Positions 13,201 to 22,753 of a stretch of DNA of 64,000 nucleotides are shown here, piece after piece. The DNA is taken from assembly GCF_932526225.1 (NCBI RefSeq), contig NC_064045.1, forward strand, positions 1,770,501-1,834,500. The letters are read 5' to 3'. Position numbers and translations under genes: made by a program. Under the pieces are notes generated by a model that saw only the letters and a list, made by a program, of their open reading frames with translations, was not told the DNA's origin and did no database searches. Every line of letters begins with the position of its first letter. Within the stretch, counting starts at the first letter, position 1. The DNA comes from Nematostella vectensis. Taxonomy: Eukaryota > Cnidaria > Anthozoa > Actiniaria > Edwardsiidae.

Positions 13201-13500
13201 TCTTACATAGCATAGCACATACAAGCCTTCTCTTACATAGCATAGCACATACAAGCCTTCTCTTACATAGCATAGCAAATACAAGCCTTCTCTTACCTAG
13301 CATAGCACATACAGGCCTTCTCTTACCTAGCTCATACAAGCCTTCTCTTACATAGTATAGCACATACAAGCCTTCTCTTACCTAGCTCATACAAGCCTTC
13401 TCTTACATAGTATAGCACATACAGGCCTTCTCTTACCTAGCTCATACAAGCCTTTTCTTACATAGTATAGCACATACAGGCCTTCTCTTACCTAGCTCAT
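7297..13500. repeat. 25/30-bp satellite array with higher-order repeats
   Basis: About 6.2 kb of a 30-bp unit, plus-strand CCTTCTCTTACATAGCATAG then CACATACAAG, mixed with a 25-bp form lacking one CATAG (CCTTCTCTTACCTAGCACAT then ACAAG). The 25-bp form dominates near the Kunitz gene end. A higher-order structure is visible: blocks at 9257-9778 and 10599-11120 are repeated 1342 bp apart, and blocks near 11038 and 11591 recur 1587 bp later. The unit is a copy of the last codons, stop and following GTAAGAG of the Kunitz gene at 13492. The 30-bp unit is a multiple of three and has few stops, so it yields long repetitive open frames that are not genes. Confidence 0.92.
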
Positions 13501-13737
13501 ACAAGCCTTCTTGCACTCTTCCATTGTGTGGAAATTATTCGCATTGCCTCCGCATCCCCCGTAGATAAAGTCCTCGCACTTGCCCGACTGAGAGTTGAAG
13601 AACACTCTGGGCATGGCGGCACGACAATCGCCGACCTTCTTGGGTAAAGTACACGCGCTATTTCCAGAAACAGCCGCGGACGAACGGCCCATTGACAGAC
13701 CTATTAAGACAACAGCTGAAGCAATATTAGAGGTCAA
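13492..13737 (-). CDS. Kunitz-type serine protease inhibitor domain protein, C-terminal exon
   Basis: Encodes one Kunitz/BPTI domain with all six cysteines in order: CTLP, GDC, GKC, YGGC, EEC, KAC. The conserved FxYGGCGGNxNxF core is present. The residue after the second cysteine (P1 position) is Arg, which suggests a trypsin-like target. Sea anemones use such proteins both as inhibitors and as venom components; the sequence alone does not decide. The frame has no ATG at its upstream end. A likely 3' splice site (CTTAATAG) ends at 13701, so this is probably a Kunitz exon from about 13700 with a signal-peptide exon upstream that I did not find. The hydrophobic stretch [12 protein letters not shown] may be coding or intronic. 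The last codons (KKACMS and TAG) lie within the first unit of the 25/30-bp array. Confidence 0.82.
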   Translation of the reverse strand: MTSNIASAVVLIGLSMGRSSAAVSGNSACTLPKKVGDCRAAMPRVFFNSQSGKCEDFIYGGCGGNANNFHTMEECKKACMS

Positions 13738-16322
13738 CTTGAAGACAATGGATAGTTTAGACCTGACTAACTGATATTGAATGAGCTAAATACAAGAAAT
13801 GTGTAGCTCGCTCCTAGGCTGGAGTCCATTGTGTATAATAAAGTAGGGGATAGAACAGCACAGTACAGTACAAAGACATCCGGTAAAGTGATTACAGGTT
13901 TTTGTCGCAAGGTCCGTATTAACTGTCATAACAGGTAGGTTTTCTATTGGCAATACTTAAAAGTATTTTGAAAATCCGGAATATAAAAACAGGGTATGAA
14001 TATAATATGAAAAATATATTAAATTATTATTTTATCATTATCACTATTATTATGAACTCTTATTACTACTAAACTATTATCATTATAATTATTATTACTA
14101 TTTTTATTATGCTGAAAAACATCACTTTGAGAGCCAAAGAAAATAATCTCATCTACTTGCAACGCATTCACATTTTCAAGGGGGGATAAACTAGATGGCT
14201 ACTTTAATTTTTCTGATGTGGTCCTGATCCAAAAGAAGTCTCTGGATTAATTGAACAAGATTCCTTTATATATTATGTGAAGTAAACTCACTATAAAAAA
14301 CCGTATCATCACGTCCACCATCATCATCATCAGTAGTAGTATTTTAGATGGATGTTATTCAATTTTTTTTACGCAGTCAACTAGTCTCTTCCAATCTGCC
14401 TATGACGAGAAAAAACGCACCATAAGATCGAGGTACATTCTTTACACCATTATCTTAATGAAGGGCGTGTTTGTATGATAAAGAAGAGCTTTCTTAATAA
14501 TGACGTCAAGCCTGAGTTTTCACCAAATTCTTAGAACATACTTAGAACATTTCCAGGCTCAGATAGCAGCAAAATATTGTTTTTTTCAGTTGGATAAGCA
14601 CACCCGTAATTATTGTAGTTATTGATTATCTCCGCGTTGGGTATTTCATTGCCACTATGTCATCACGTCATCTAATTTGTTTACGTGCACAAGTCCTAGC
14701 TTTTCGCTAGAGGGTGGGCTTGGCTCAGTAACAAAGGGGGAGGGGGGGATCTTTTTGTTACATATGACTTTCTGGCAGCCCAAAGGGGGGGGGGGTTAAA
14801 CCCCCTAAACCCTCCCCCTAGATCCGCTACTGTTATTACCTATCAGTATTGGGATAAATTTTGTGTTTGCAGTTTCAGTTATTTGTCCGGAAATGAAATT
14901 TGGCATGTTTTCCAAGTCGTTCAAACAATACAAAAAAGCAAGCGATATAAAAAGTTTTGAAACAGTAATCGTAAAACAGTTTTAGATAACTTTTTAAATA
15001 TAAAAAAACATCCAATTTTAGTATACGATTTTAATAGTTTATTCTAAGGTAAATCCATAATCAAGAAATTATTTTAATTTGAATCACAGTAAAAAATTTT
15101 TTTAACTGTTATACTTGTTGCATGAGCCACATGCATGCCTCGCAGTGCTATTTTTATACTCACTGAAATGTAAACTGGTAAATGCTCAAAAACAAGAACG
15201 GCTCAGGGTCAACTGAAAGTTAGACGCTCTTATAAAAAAAGAGTGCCCTTAGATTGAGTACCCTCTACTCGTTTTATAAGAACTTTTCTTATAAGAAAGT
15301 CCAGCCTTTTACCAAATTCTAACAAGTGGAGAACATGACGAGGCACAAAGGCGCTTTCTTAGTCTGGTGCGTTCTAAAATGCAAAATGACATTATAGCAA
15401 CCTTAAATGTTATTGATCATCTGTGTAATTCTCTTCCTAATAATTCATTGGATATCATATTTTTTATATACGCTAGACTTTTTAAATTTTAAAAGAGCAT
15501 CGTTAATAAGAACATTTTCTGCTTAAAATGCTCCAAAATAAAAACGGCCCAACAACTGAAAATTATAAGCGTTCTTATATAAGAAAAAGAGTGTTTCTTA
15601 AAATGAAATAACGTTTTATGGCTAATTTTAGTTTAAAGGTAGAAACTTTAAAGTATCAACAAATTGAGCCAACCTGCCAGAAAAACCAAAGCGATAGCGG
15701 CAATTGCTTGGTAACTGAAACCAGACTTTGTCTTGTGAGACTTCATCTCGATAACCGCGCGCTAACGACAACGCCACGACCGATTTGAGCGTGATCTGTA
15801 TGAGCGCTCAGCCAAATAAGCGCTTTGCACGTTCGGTTATGCAAAAAGCCTGATTTAGCAATGTTCCAGCCATATATGGGCTAGAAGTGACGGCAGAATG
15901 AATTAGATAGGAGAGACAAAGGCTGCATCTGCGTAAAGGATGCCAGCTAGGTAAATAAACACGAGGGGCTTGATTGGAGTTCGTTTGATGGTGTTGTCTC
16001 AGCTATCCTCTGGAGAATTTTCACGATTATTTTGAATAAAATATTGAATCATAGCTGAAAACATGCAATTCAGAGGTTATTGGTTCTTTTCCCTTAAATA
16101 CCCTTAGACCTAATGCGTATTACAACCAAATGTTTCTATTTCATTTTCCTTGGTTTTGACAAACCAACATTCACTAGTTTATCCCTAAATAATTTGAATC
16201 TTGAATAATTTGAAATCCCACTTGAACCTTTTTATTAATTTTTTTATTTCAAATTTCTTTTCTATATCATTGTTTTAAGGTGTATAGCATTTTGAAAAAG
16301 ACGAAATGAAAAGGGTCATGAA
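13738..16322. other. Intergenic, no gene seen
   Basis: AT-rich DNA upstream of the Kunitz exon. There is a G-rich then C-rich stretch at about 14735-14820 and a short run of degenerate TTATAAGAA-type motifs near 15225-15290 and 15570-15590 that look like an old transposon remnant. A signal-peptide exon for the Kunitz gene may lie here but was not identified. Confidence 0.5.
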
Positions 16323-17475
16323 GTGTGGATCACGTTTTCCTGCCGCCTGGGAAATCATAGTATACTTGTTAAAAAGTTACGTAGCCAGTGCAATCTTCCA
16401 GCTAGTATTGTTAACTGGATAATAGATTTCCTATCTAACAGATCTCAGCGTACTAAATTTGCATCAGATTGTTACTCTGAGTGGGGCCCAGTCCCCGCCG
16501 GCGTTCCTCAGAGTACGAAATTAGGCCCTTGGCTTTTCGTATCAATGATCAATGACCTAGATATAAGCGCGCTTCAGTGGAAATATGTGGACAACACCAC
16601 GGTGTCAGAGGTAATTGCGAAAGGCAGTGACAGTCACGTGCAGGAGCTAGTTGATAAAGTGGTAGAATGGTCTTGTGATAATAGAGTCCAGCTAAACGCA
16701 GACAAGTGTAAAGAACTCCGAATTTCTTTCGCCAGACAGGAGAGAGATTTCACTCCGATAGGTGTAGAAGGTAAAGAGATAGAGGTGGTCACCAGTGTAA
16801 AACTGCTGGGTCTTACGTTAACGAACAACTTAATTGGAACGACCATGTTACTGAGGTCACGAAAAAGGCTAGTAAAAGGCTCTATTTTCTAACACAACTA
16901 AAAATAGCTGGCGTTCCCCAACATGAGCTAGTATTATTTTACACGTCATGCGTTAGATCCCTTATGGACTACGCCGCGCCAGTATTTTATAAAAGCCTTC
17001 CTCAATACTTCAAAAATGAGTTTGCGCACCTTGAAAAAAGGGCAGTATCAATAATAACATCAGGAAGGTGTAAATTAGCGAAGGATATTGACATCAATCC
17101 GATCTTTGACCATCATAATTTACTGTGCAGCAAGCTTTTTAATGACACTATTAATAATCCTAAACACAAGTTAAGTACTCTTCTGCCGCCTGTAAATGAT
17201 CACTCCCGATATGCTCTGCGACACCAGCGCCGTTTTAATGTTCCAAGACTTCGCATAAAAAGGGCTAGTAATACTTTCATATTCTCCATGATCAAACAAC
17301 TTAGGCTGTAGTTATATACATTTTTATCATATATTTTTATAGGAAGTAATTATATTTTATCATAATAATATTTATAACTATTGTCGTATTTAAATTTTTC
17401 ATATTATTTTTATTTTTTTTGTACATAATGCGTAATTCAGCCTTTTGGCTGCAATGCATATTTTTAATAAACTAT
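16323..17475 (+). mobile_element. 5'-truncated LINE (non-LTR retrotransposon), broken reverse transcriptase
   Basis: Translated sequence carries the central and C-terminal parts of a non-LTR reverse transcriptase: an IVNWIIDFLSNRSQRT segment, GVPQSTKLGPWLF (normally GVPQGT.LGP) and WKYVDNTT at the catalytic YxDD box, where the second Asp is Asn. A frameshift near 16850 separates this from the C-terminal frame at 16964-17311 (starting MDYAAPVFYKSLP). The element starts within the reverse transcriptase, so it is 5' truncated. After the stop at 17309-17311 there is an AT-rich 3' UTR ending AATAAACTATCTATC, which runs into a tetranucleotide tail. The changed catalytic motif and the frameshift make it dead. 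The clade (L2, CR1 or similar) is inferred only. Confidence 0.85.
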
Positions 17476-17628
17476 CTATCTATCTACCTACCTACCTACC
17501 TACCTACCTACCTACCTACCTACCTACCTACCTACCTACCTACCTACCTACCTACCTACCTAACTACCTACCTACCTACCTACCTACCTACCTACCTACC
17601 TACCTACCTACCTACCTATCTATCCAAT
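17468..17628 (+). repeat. (CTAT)n/(CTAC)n microsatellite tail
   Basis: About 160 bp of ACCT/CTAC tetranucleotide repeats starting as CTATCTAT at the LINE 3' end and ending CTATCTATC. Its position directly after AATAAA at the end of the truncated LINE fits a LINE 3' tail that later expanded. Confidence 0.9.
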
Positions 17629-17689
17629 CCCGTCTCTCGTATGGTGTTTACCACAGGGATACCATTCCTGAAACTAGGGCAGGGTTAGG

Positions 17690-18378
17690 CATTGTTTTAC
17701 AGCTCGAGAAGACCGTGATGGGGCACTCCCTCATTTTGTCATTCCCTGGTTATTCCAACCGTACGATAATCTAAAGTCCGATATAGTATTTTGTTATAAC
17801 CTGGTTATTCCAACCGTACGATAATCTAAAGTCCCATATAGTATTTTGTCATTTCCTGGTTATTCCAACCGTACGATAATCTAATGTCCCATATAGTATT
17901 TTGTCATTCCCTGGTTATTCCAACCGTACGATAATCTAAAGTCCCATATAGTATTTTGTTATTCCCTGGTTATTCCAACCGTACGATAATCTAAAGTCCC
18001 ATATAGTATTTTGTTATTCCCTGGTTATTCCAACCGTACGATAATCTAAAGTACCATATAGTATTTTGTCATTCCCTGGATATTCCAACCGTACGATAAT
18101 CTAAAGTCCCATATAGTATTTTGTTATTCCCTGGTTATTCCAACTGTACGATAATCTAAAGTCCCATATAGTAATTTGACATTCCCTGGTTATTCCAACC
18201 GTACGATAATCTAAAGTCCCATATAGTATTTTGTCATTCCCTGGTTATTCCAACCGTACGATAATCTAATATAGTATTTTGTCATTTCCTGGTTATTCCA
18301 ACCGTACGATAATCTAAAATCCCATATAGTATTTTGTTATCCCCTGGTTATTCCAACCGTACGATAATCTAAAGTCCC
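17690..18378 (+). repeat. 55-bp minisatellite
   Basis: About 12 copies of a 55-bp unit containing CTGGTTATTCCAACCGTACG then ATAATCTAAAGTCCCATATA then GTATTTTGTCATTCC. Copies are highly similar, with one shortened unit near 18260. No gene is seen in the flanks. Confidence 0.9.
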
Positions 18379-18394
18379 TTTAAATGGTCTGTGA

Positions 18395-19165
18395 CAGTCC
18401 CTGTAAGATTTGCAGGATTCTATATATACCCTAGGATTTGTAGGATTCTATATATACCCTAGGATTTGTAGGATTTTATACATATCCTAGGATTTGTAGG
18501 ATTCTATATATACCCTAGGATTTGTAGGATTCTATATATACCCTAGGATTTGTAGGTTTTAATATATACCCTAGGATTTGTAGGATTTTATATATACCCA
18601 AGGATTTGTAGGATTCTATTATATACCCTAGGATTTGTAGGATTTTATATATACCCTAGGATTTGTAGGCTTCTATATATACCCTAGGATTTGTAGGATT
18701 CTATATACACCCTAGGATTTGTAGGATTTTATATATACCCTAGGATTTGTAGGATTTTATATATACCCAAGGATTTGTAGGATTCTATTATATACCCTAG
18801 GATTTGTAGGATCTTATATATACCCTAGGATTTGTAGGATTCTATATATACCCTAGGATTTGTAGGATTCTATATATACCCTAGGATTTGTAGGATTTTA
18901 TATATACCCAAGGATTTGTAGGATTCTATTATATACCCTAGGATTTGTTGGGTTCTATATATACCCTAGGATTTGTAGGATTCTATATATACCCTAGGAT
19001 TTGTAGGATTCTATATATACCCTAGGATTTGTAGGATTCTATATATACCCTAGGATTTGTAGGATTCTATATATACCCTAGGATTTGTAGGATTCTATAT
19101 ATACTCTAGGATTTGTAGCATTCTATATACCCTAGGATTTGTAGGATTCTATATATATTTGTAGT
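18395..19165 (+). repeat. 28-bp minisatellite
   Basis: About 27 copies of CCCTAGGATTTGTAGGATTC then TATATATA. Variants (CCCAAGG, TTTTATATATA, an extra T) recur in the same order, for example near 18595 and 18770, which shows block duplication inside the array. Confidence 0.9.
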
Positions 19166-19712
19166 ATTCTAAATATGCATGTAACACCCCGTCCTGCACG
19201 CAAAGTTCTTCTGGCCATTGGACCATTAAGGCCGCATTGTCACCAGTTTGCTGGTGATAATGCGGCTTAAAGGCCTTTTTTGTGTATATGATTGGCAGCA
19301 AAAAATAATTATTCGAATAGACTATCATAATTGTTATCACCACCATTATTATCATCGAGAACTGAAGAAACTGGACAATTATCTAAATGCTATTTAGCTT
19401 AAATATTTCTTTTATTCAAAGCTTTTGCTCTACATTTTTTATTCGTGCTACACGAGAAATGCATACTAACACGAGGAGGTAGTAATCCCTCCATCACGCG
19501 AACACTAGCATAACGGCACGAGTTTAGCGCACGCAATGTGCCGTGATTAGACGCGATCACGATACACGCGCCTACCGGGTCGGAACCTGTAAAGCCATAG
19601 GACAATAAGCCCAACCAATTAGCGCGGCCTGATAAATAGAGGGCTCAACCGAACTAACACAACAAATCAGCTAAAGCTAAAGAATTTAAAGACTTCAGTT
19701 ACACAGCAAAGT
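19166..19712 (+). other. 5' flank of the receptor-like gene
   Basis: Contains a short inverted repeat (about 19228-19275, AAGGCCGCATTGTCACCAG and TGATAATGCGGCTTAAAGG). Near 19632 there is an AT-rich TGATAAATAGA that could serve as a TATA-like element about 80 bp before the ATG at 19713. No other gene is seen. Confidence 0.35.
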
Positions 19713-20612
19713 ATGATCGGCGCGATCGTTTTTCTCACGATTGGTGTAGTCTATAATCTATTCCTCTTGTTTTACTCCATTGTTAAGCACTTCTTTAAAA
19801 TCGGGAGCTTCAAGATTCTCTACACGAGTCAAGGGCTGTTGAATGTGGGAGTCTTGGTGTCTCAGGCGGCTCTGGTTGTCGTCAATGGCCGAGGTGGGTT
19901 GTGTATCGGCGTATTTCTCGTCTTCACGATGCTGCGATTTTGGTTTGTCGCTCTGACTGAGTTCAATTTCGTCATTCTTGTTGGTATGAAGATTCAAAGC
20001 TATCTAGAGGGTGAGCAGTATTCATATAAACACACCAGTACAGCACTAGTGACGGTTGTGCTTTTTGCGACACTCCTGGTTTCACCGATGTTTTGCTCGA
20101 CATTGAATAAATTATCAACTTTGGACTGGACTTGGATGCAAACTTTATCAGAATACCCGCAAATGCTGACTGGAAATCGTGACTTTAACACACAGCTCTA
20201 CAGCTTGATATTGGTGGTGTTTCTTCTTTTTATCCCAATGTTACTCCTTTGTTTTTTCGCAGTTAAACTTTTCTTTAAAAGTTCAAAAGTTCAAAAAGAC
20301 CAAGCATTGGAAATTAAAGACCAAGCATCGCCTGAAATGTTTGAGGAATTCGAGGCCCCAAGTAAGACGGATTTTCGCGGCGTCCTCTTCGCTCCTTTCG
20401 TGTGTACGGTGACAGTCGCGTCCATTTGCATGTTTGCGGCTAATCACGAAACTCGTCACGAGCTCACTCAAGGGTTTAGCCAAACAATGCTAGAGTCCCT
20501 TACTTATATCGTTGCTATGGTGATATCGCTAGCTACATGTTCACCATTATTGGTTCAGATCATGATGCCTAAAGAAATCGCAAAGAGCCGTGCGCATGAG
20601 ACAATGGTCTGA
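19713..20612 (+). CDS. Intronless seven-transmembrane receptor-like protein
   Basis: 299 residues from ATG 19713 to TGA 20612, single exon. Seven hydrophobic segments are visible at about 2-24, 36-57, 64-90, 109-127, 162-187, 221-243 and 260-286. A long charged third intracellular loop (about 188-220, rich in K, E and D) and a short basic tail follow the GPCR plan. Cys64 at the start of segment 3 and Cys128 just after segment 4 could form the usual extracellular disulfide. The hallmark motifs are weak: there is no DRY after segment 3, and segment 7 has SPLLV where class A receptors have NPxxY. Intronless, divergent class A receptors are common in anemones. I cannot name a ligand or subfamily; a non-GPCR membrane protein is possible. 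Confidence 0.75.
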   Translation: MIGAIVFLTIGVVYNLFLLFYSIVKHFFKIGSFKILYTSQGLLNVGVLVSQAALVVVNGRGGLCIGVFLVFTMLRFWFVALTEFNFVILVGMKIQSYLEGEQYSYKHTSTALVTVVLFATLLVSPMFCSTLNKLSTLDWTWMQTLSEYPQMLTGNRDFNTQLYSLILVVFLLFIPMLLLCFFAVKLFFKSSKVQKDQALEIKDQASPEMFEEFEAPSKTDFRGVLFAPFVCTVTVASICMFAANHETRHELTQGFSQTMLESLTYIVAMVISLATCSPLLVQIMMPKEIAKSRAHETMV

Positions 20613-20827
20613 GGATCTTTCGCTGGCATATCCCACAAGAAGATAACACGGACTGTAACGGACCGAGAAAAAGTCACGCAAGATGCACGTGAAAGAGAAT
20701 AGTTCGAAAATCCCGCGTGATGTTATCCAGGAACACGCGTGATGTTGTCCAGGAACACGCAGGTTTGAATTCGCGTAGTGCACTGGTGAGGGCGCACCAC
20801 CTTACCCCACTAGTCAGATCATAGATC

Positions 20828-21570
20828 GGGGGCCGGTTCCTGAGAGGCCGATAAACTTAACCCTAGATCAGCGCATAATCCCGGGTTAAAATTCGATAAC
20901 CGTAGGTTAGCTAACCGACGGATAACTCACCGTTCCCGAAAGCCAAGTGATCCCCCGCGATTTACTAACCCTGGATCAAGCGAGTGAAAAACTGGTTTGA
21001 CGAGTAAAATTCACACAGGATACCCACAGTAGATCAACAGAGAGCAACTCAAATATTTACCTTTGGTGATTTAATTTTTGCAGAAAAGCCCCAAAACACC
21101 TCTACATCGCCTGTAATTACCTCCATTCCATTGCCAAAAAATGTCATTTGCAGGATTCGAGTTTGGTGCGTGACACTAGAGAGACAGATTTATTTCAATT
21201 ATAAATTTCATGTAACTTTCTGTCTTCTGTCACAATTTTCGTGTCAGCATCGCAACGAAGGTCTCATAACAAAGCGAAATGTTAGGACATTTGATCCCTA
21301 CATTGGTTTTGTGTAACGTCTTTTTTATCGGCAACTTCATTTTATGAATCTTTAGTTCTACTACAAAGTTTGGGAAGCCTGTGCTACGCCAACTAAACCG
21401 TAGGTTAGCGAGTTAACCCACCTCGCGAGCAGTGTTAGATTTTACCTCCAACCTAACCCAGAGTTAATTCTAATTAGCATCTAACTAATCCGGGGGTAAA
21501 AATTTTATCGTGGGTTAGGGCAAAATTAACCCCGTGTTAGCGCTAATCGGCTTTTCAGGAACCGGCCCCC
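20828..21570. mobile_element. MITE with GGGGGCCGGTTCCT termini
   Basis: The left end at 20828 (GGGGGCCGGTTCCTGAGAGG then CCGATAAACTTAACCC) is the imperfect inverted complement of the right end at 21570 (GTTAGCGCTAATCGGCTTTT then CAGGAACCGGCCCCC). Extra sub-terminal inverted motifs (GGTTAGC/GCTAACC) occur at both ends. About 740 bp, with no transposase frame inside. It shares terminal and sub-terminal motifs with the small foldback at 1337-1463. Confidence 0.75.
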
Positions 21571-22753
21571 GTACTATAGGTCATATATATGAAACAATTA
21601 GGAGAAAAAGAAGCGATGGCGCTACTTTCCACACAATTGTTCGATAAAAAATGATTTCAGCAGCAGCTTTGATCTCTAAATTCTATTTGATGCCTTGCTC
21701 CGTTGTGTATATGAAGATAATAAGGGAAAACCAAAAAAAAAAAAAAAACTACGCCAACGTTTTGGCTTTTATTTCAGTCCTTCTTCCGGACGAATTGAAA
21801 TCGGCCTTTCTTTCAATAAAATTGTATAGTGTTTAAGAAATGTCACTTCTGTCTCCCCCCAAACCAATCTTTATACAGTCGATTCACAGAAGCTTGTCGA
21901 CAACCGGCTTCGCGACAAGCCCGCATGTAAGCATGGCTAAAAACTACTGAAGCGTCTAGCTGCATATATTAGCCACCGCTCAGGTGTCTAAGCCTGAAGT
22001 TATGCAGTGGCTAATATAAACCTATTTTATTAAACATTGTCAGCGCGATTGGCGAATAGCAATTGCCAAATGGCAGTTCTATGACCGAAAGGTGTATATG
22101 GGTATTAATTATTTGTAAAAATAAAGGTGATAAATAGACTAAAGCGATGTCAGAACCATATATTAATTACATTAAATGAATAGTCGTATGTTTTAATTAT
22201 ATTTTCCGGAATTTGGAACAAATATTGGTGTTTTTTGCGGAAATCAATTAAGCGCGAGCGTGGTTTTGCTGGTTTTCGCATAAGCACAGTATCACTTTTT
22301 TCTGTAGCTTTTTTTTTAAAGCATATTACTATTTTCCTTGTTTTGACTGATTTCATTGTCGCAAAAAACCGCAAAAAAGGCCCCATTGGCCAAATTAACT
22401 TCACTTTTACAAAAAAAAAGACTTTTCTATAGTGCTTTGCGGTAACATAACTCAAATTTTGTATCGTTGTGAGCTAGAGGATAACTACTGAAGGAGGAAG
22501 CCTGCATAAGAAAGGTGTGGGCCCAAGTTTATCGGACATCATAAAGCACTGATCATGTGGATGGTATGTACTTTATCATGTACCATATTCCGCATAGAAT
22601 GTAACGTTCACGAGTGGCGCCATTAAAGAAGAAAAGAAACATTATACGATTGTAAAACGAAGAAAAAACCGGTATGTACACATGATGGAAACTTCAAAGA
22701 TTGTTATCTGGTTGAAAGGTTATGTCCCTAAAAGCGAGTCTCTTTTTTTTTTT
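21571..22753. other. Intergenic, 3' flank of the F-box/WD40 gene
   Basis: No gene seen. It contains a poly-A tract near 21727, a degenerate MITE copy (22018-22235) and, close to the F-box/WD40 stop codon, a poly-T tract (A-rich on the minus strand). Confidence 0.5.
22018..22235 (+). mobile_element. Degenerate copy of the TA-flanked MITE family
   Basis: The sequence from AACCTATTTTATTAAACATT through TTGTCAGCGCGATTGGCGAA to CGGAATTTGGAACAAATATT aligns by eye with the intact MITE at 61792-62055. Shared motifs are AATTATTTGTAAAA, GCGATGTCAGAACCATATA, AATAGTCGTATGTT and GAATTTGGAACAAATATT. The right terminal inverted repeat was not found, so this copy is partial. Confidence 0.6.

Noticed and set aside
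7362-13369. Many minus-strand open frames of 60-320 codons with CYVREGLYVL-type repeats
   Set aside because: They are produced by a 30-bp satellite whose unit is a multiple of three. There is no promoter, domain or stable frame across 25-bp units, which switch the frame.
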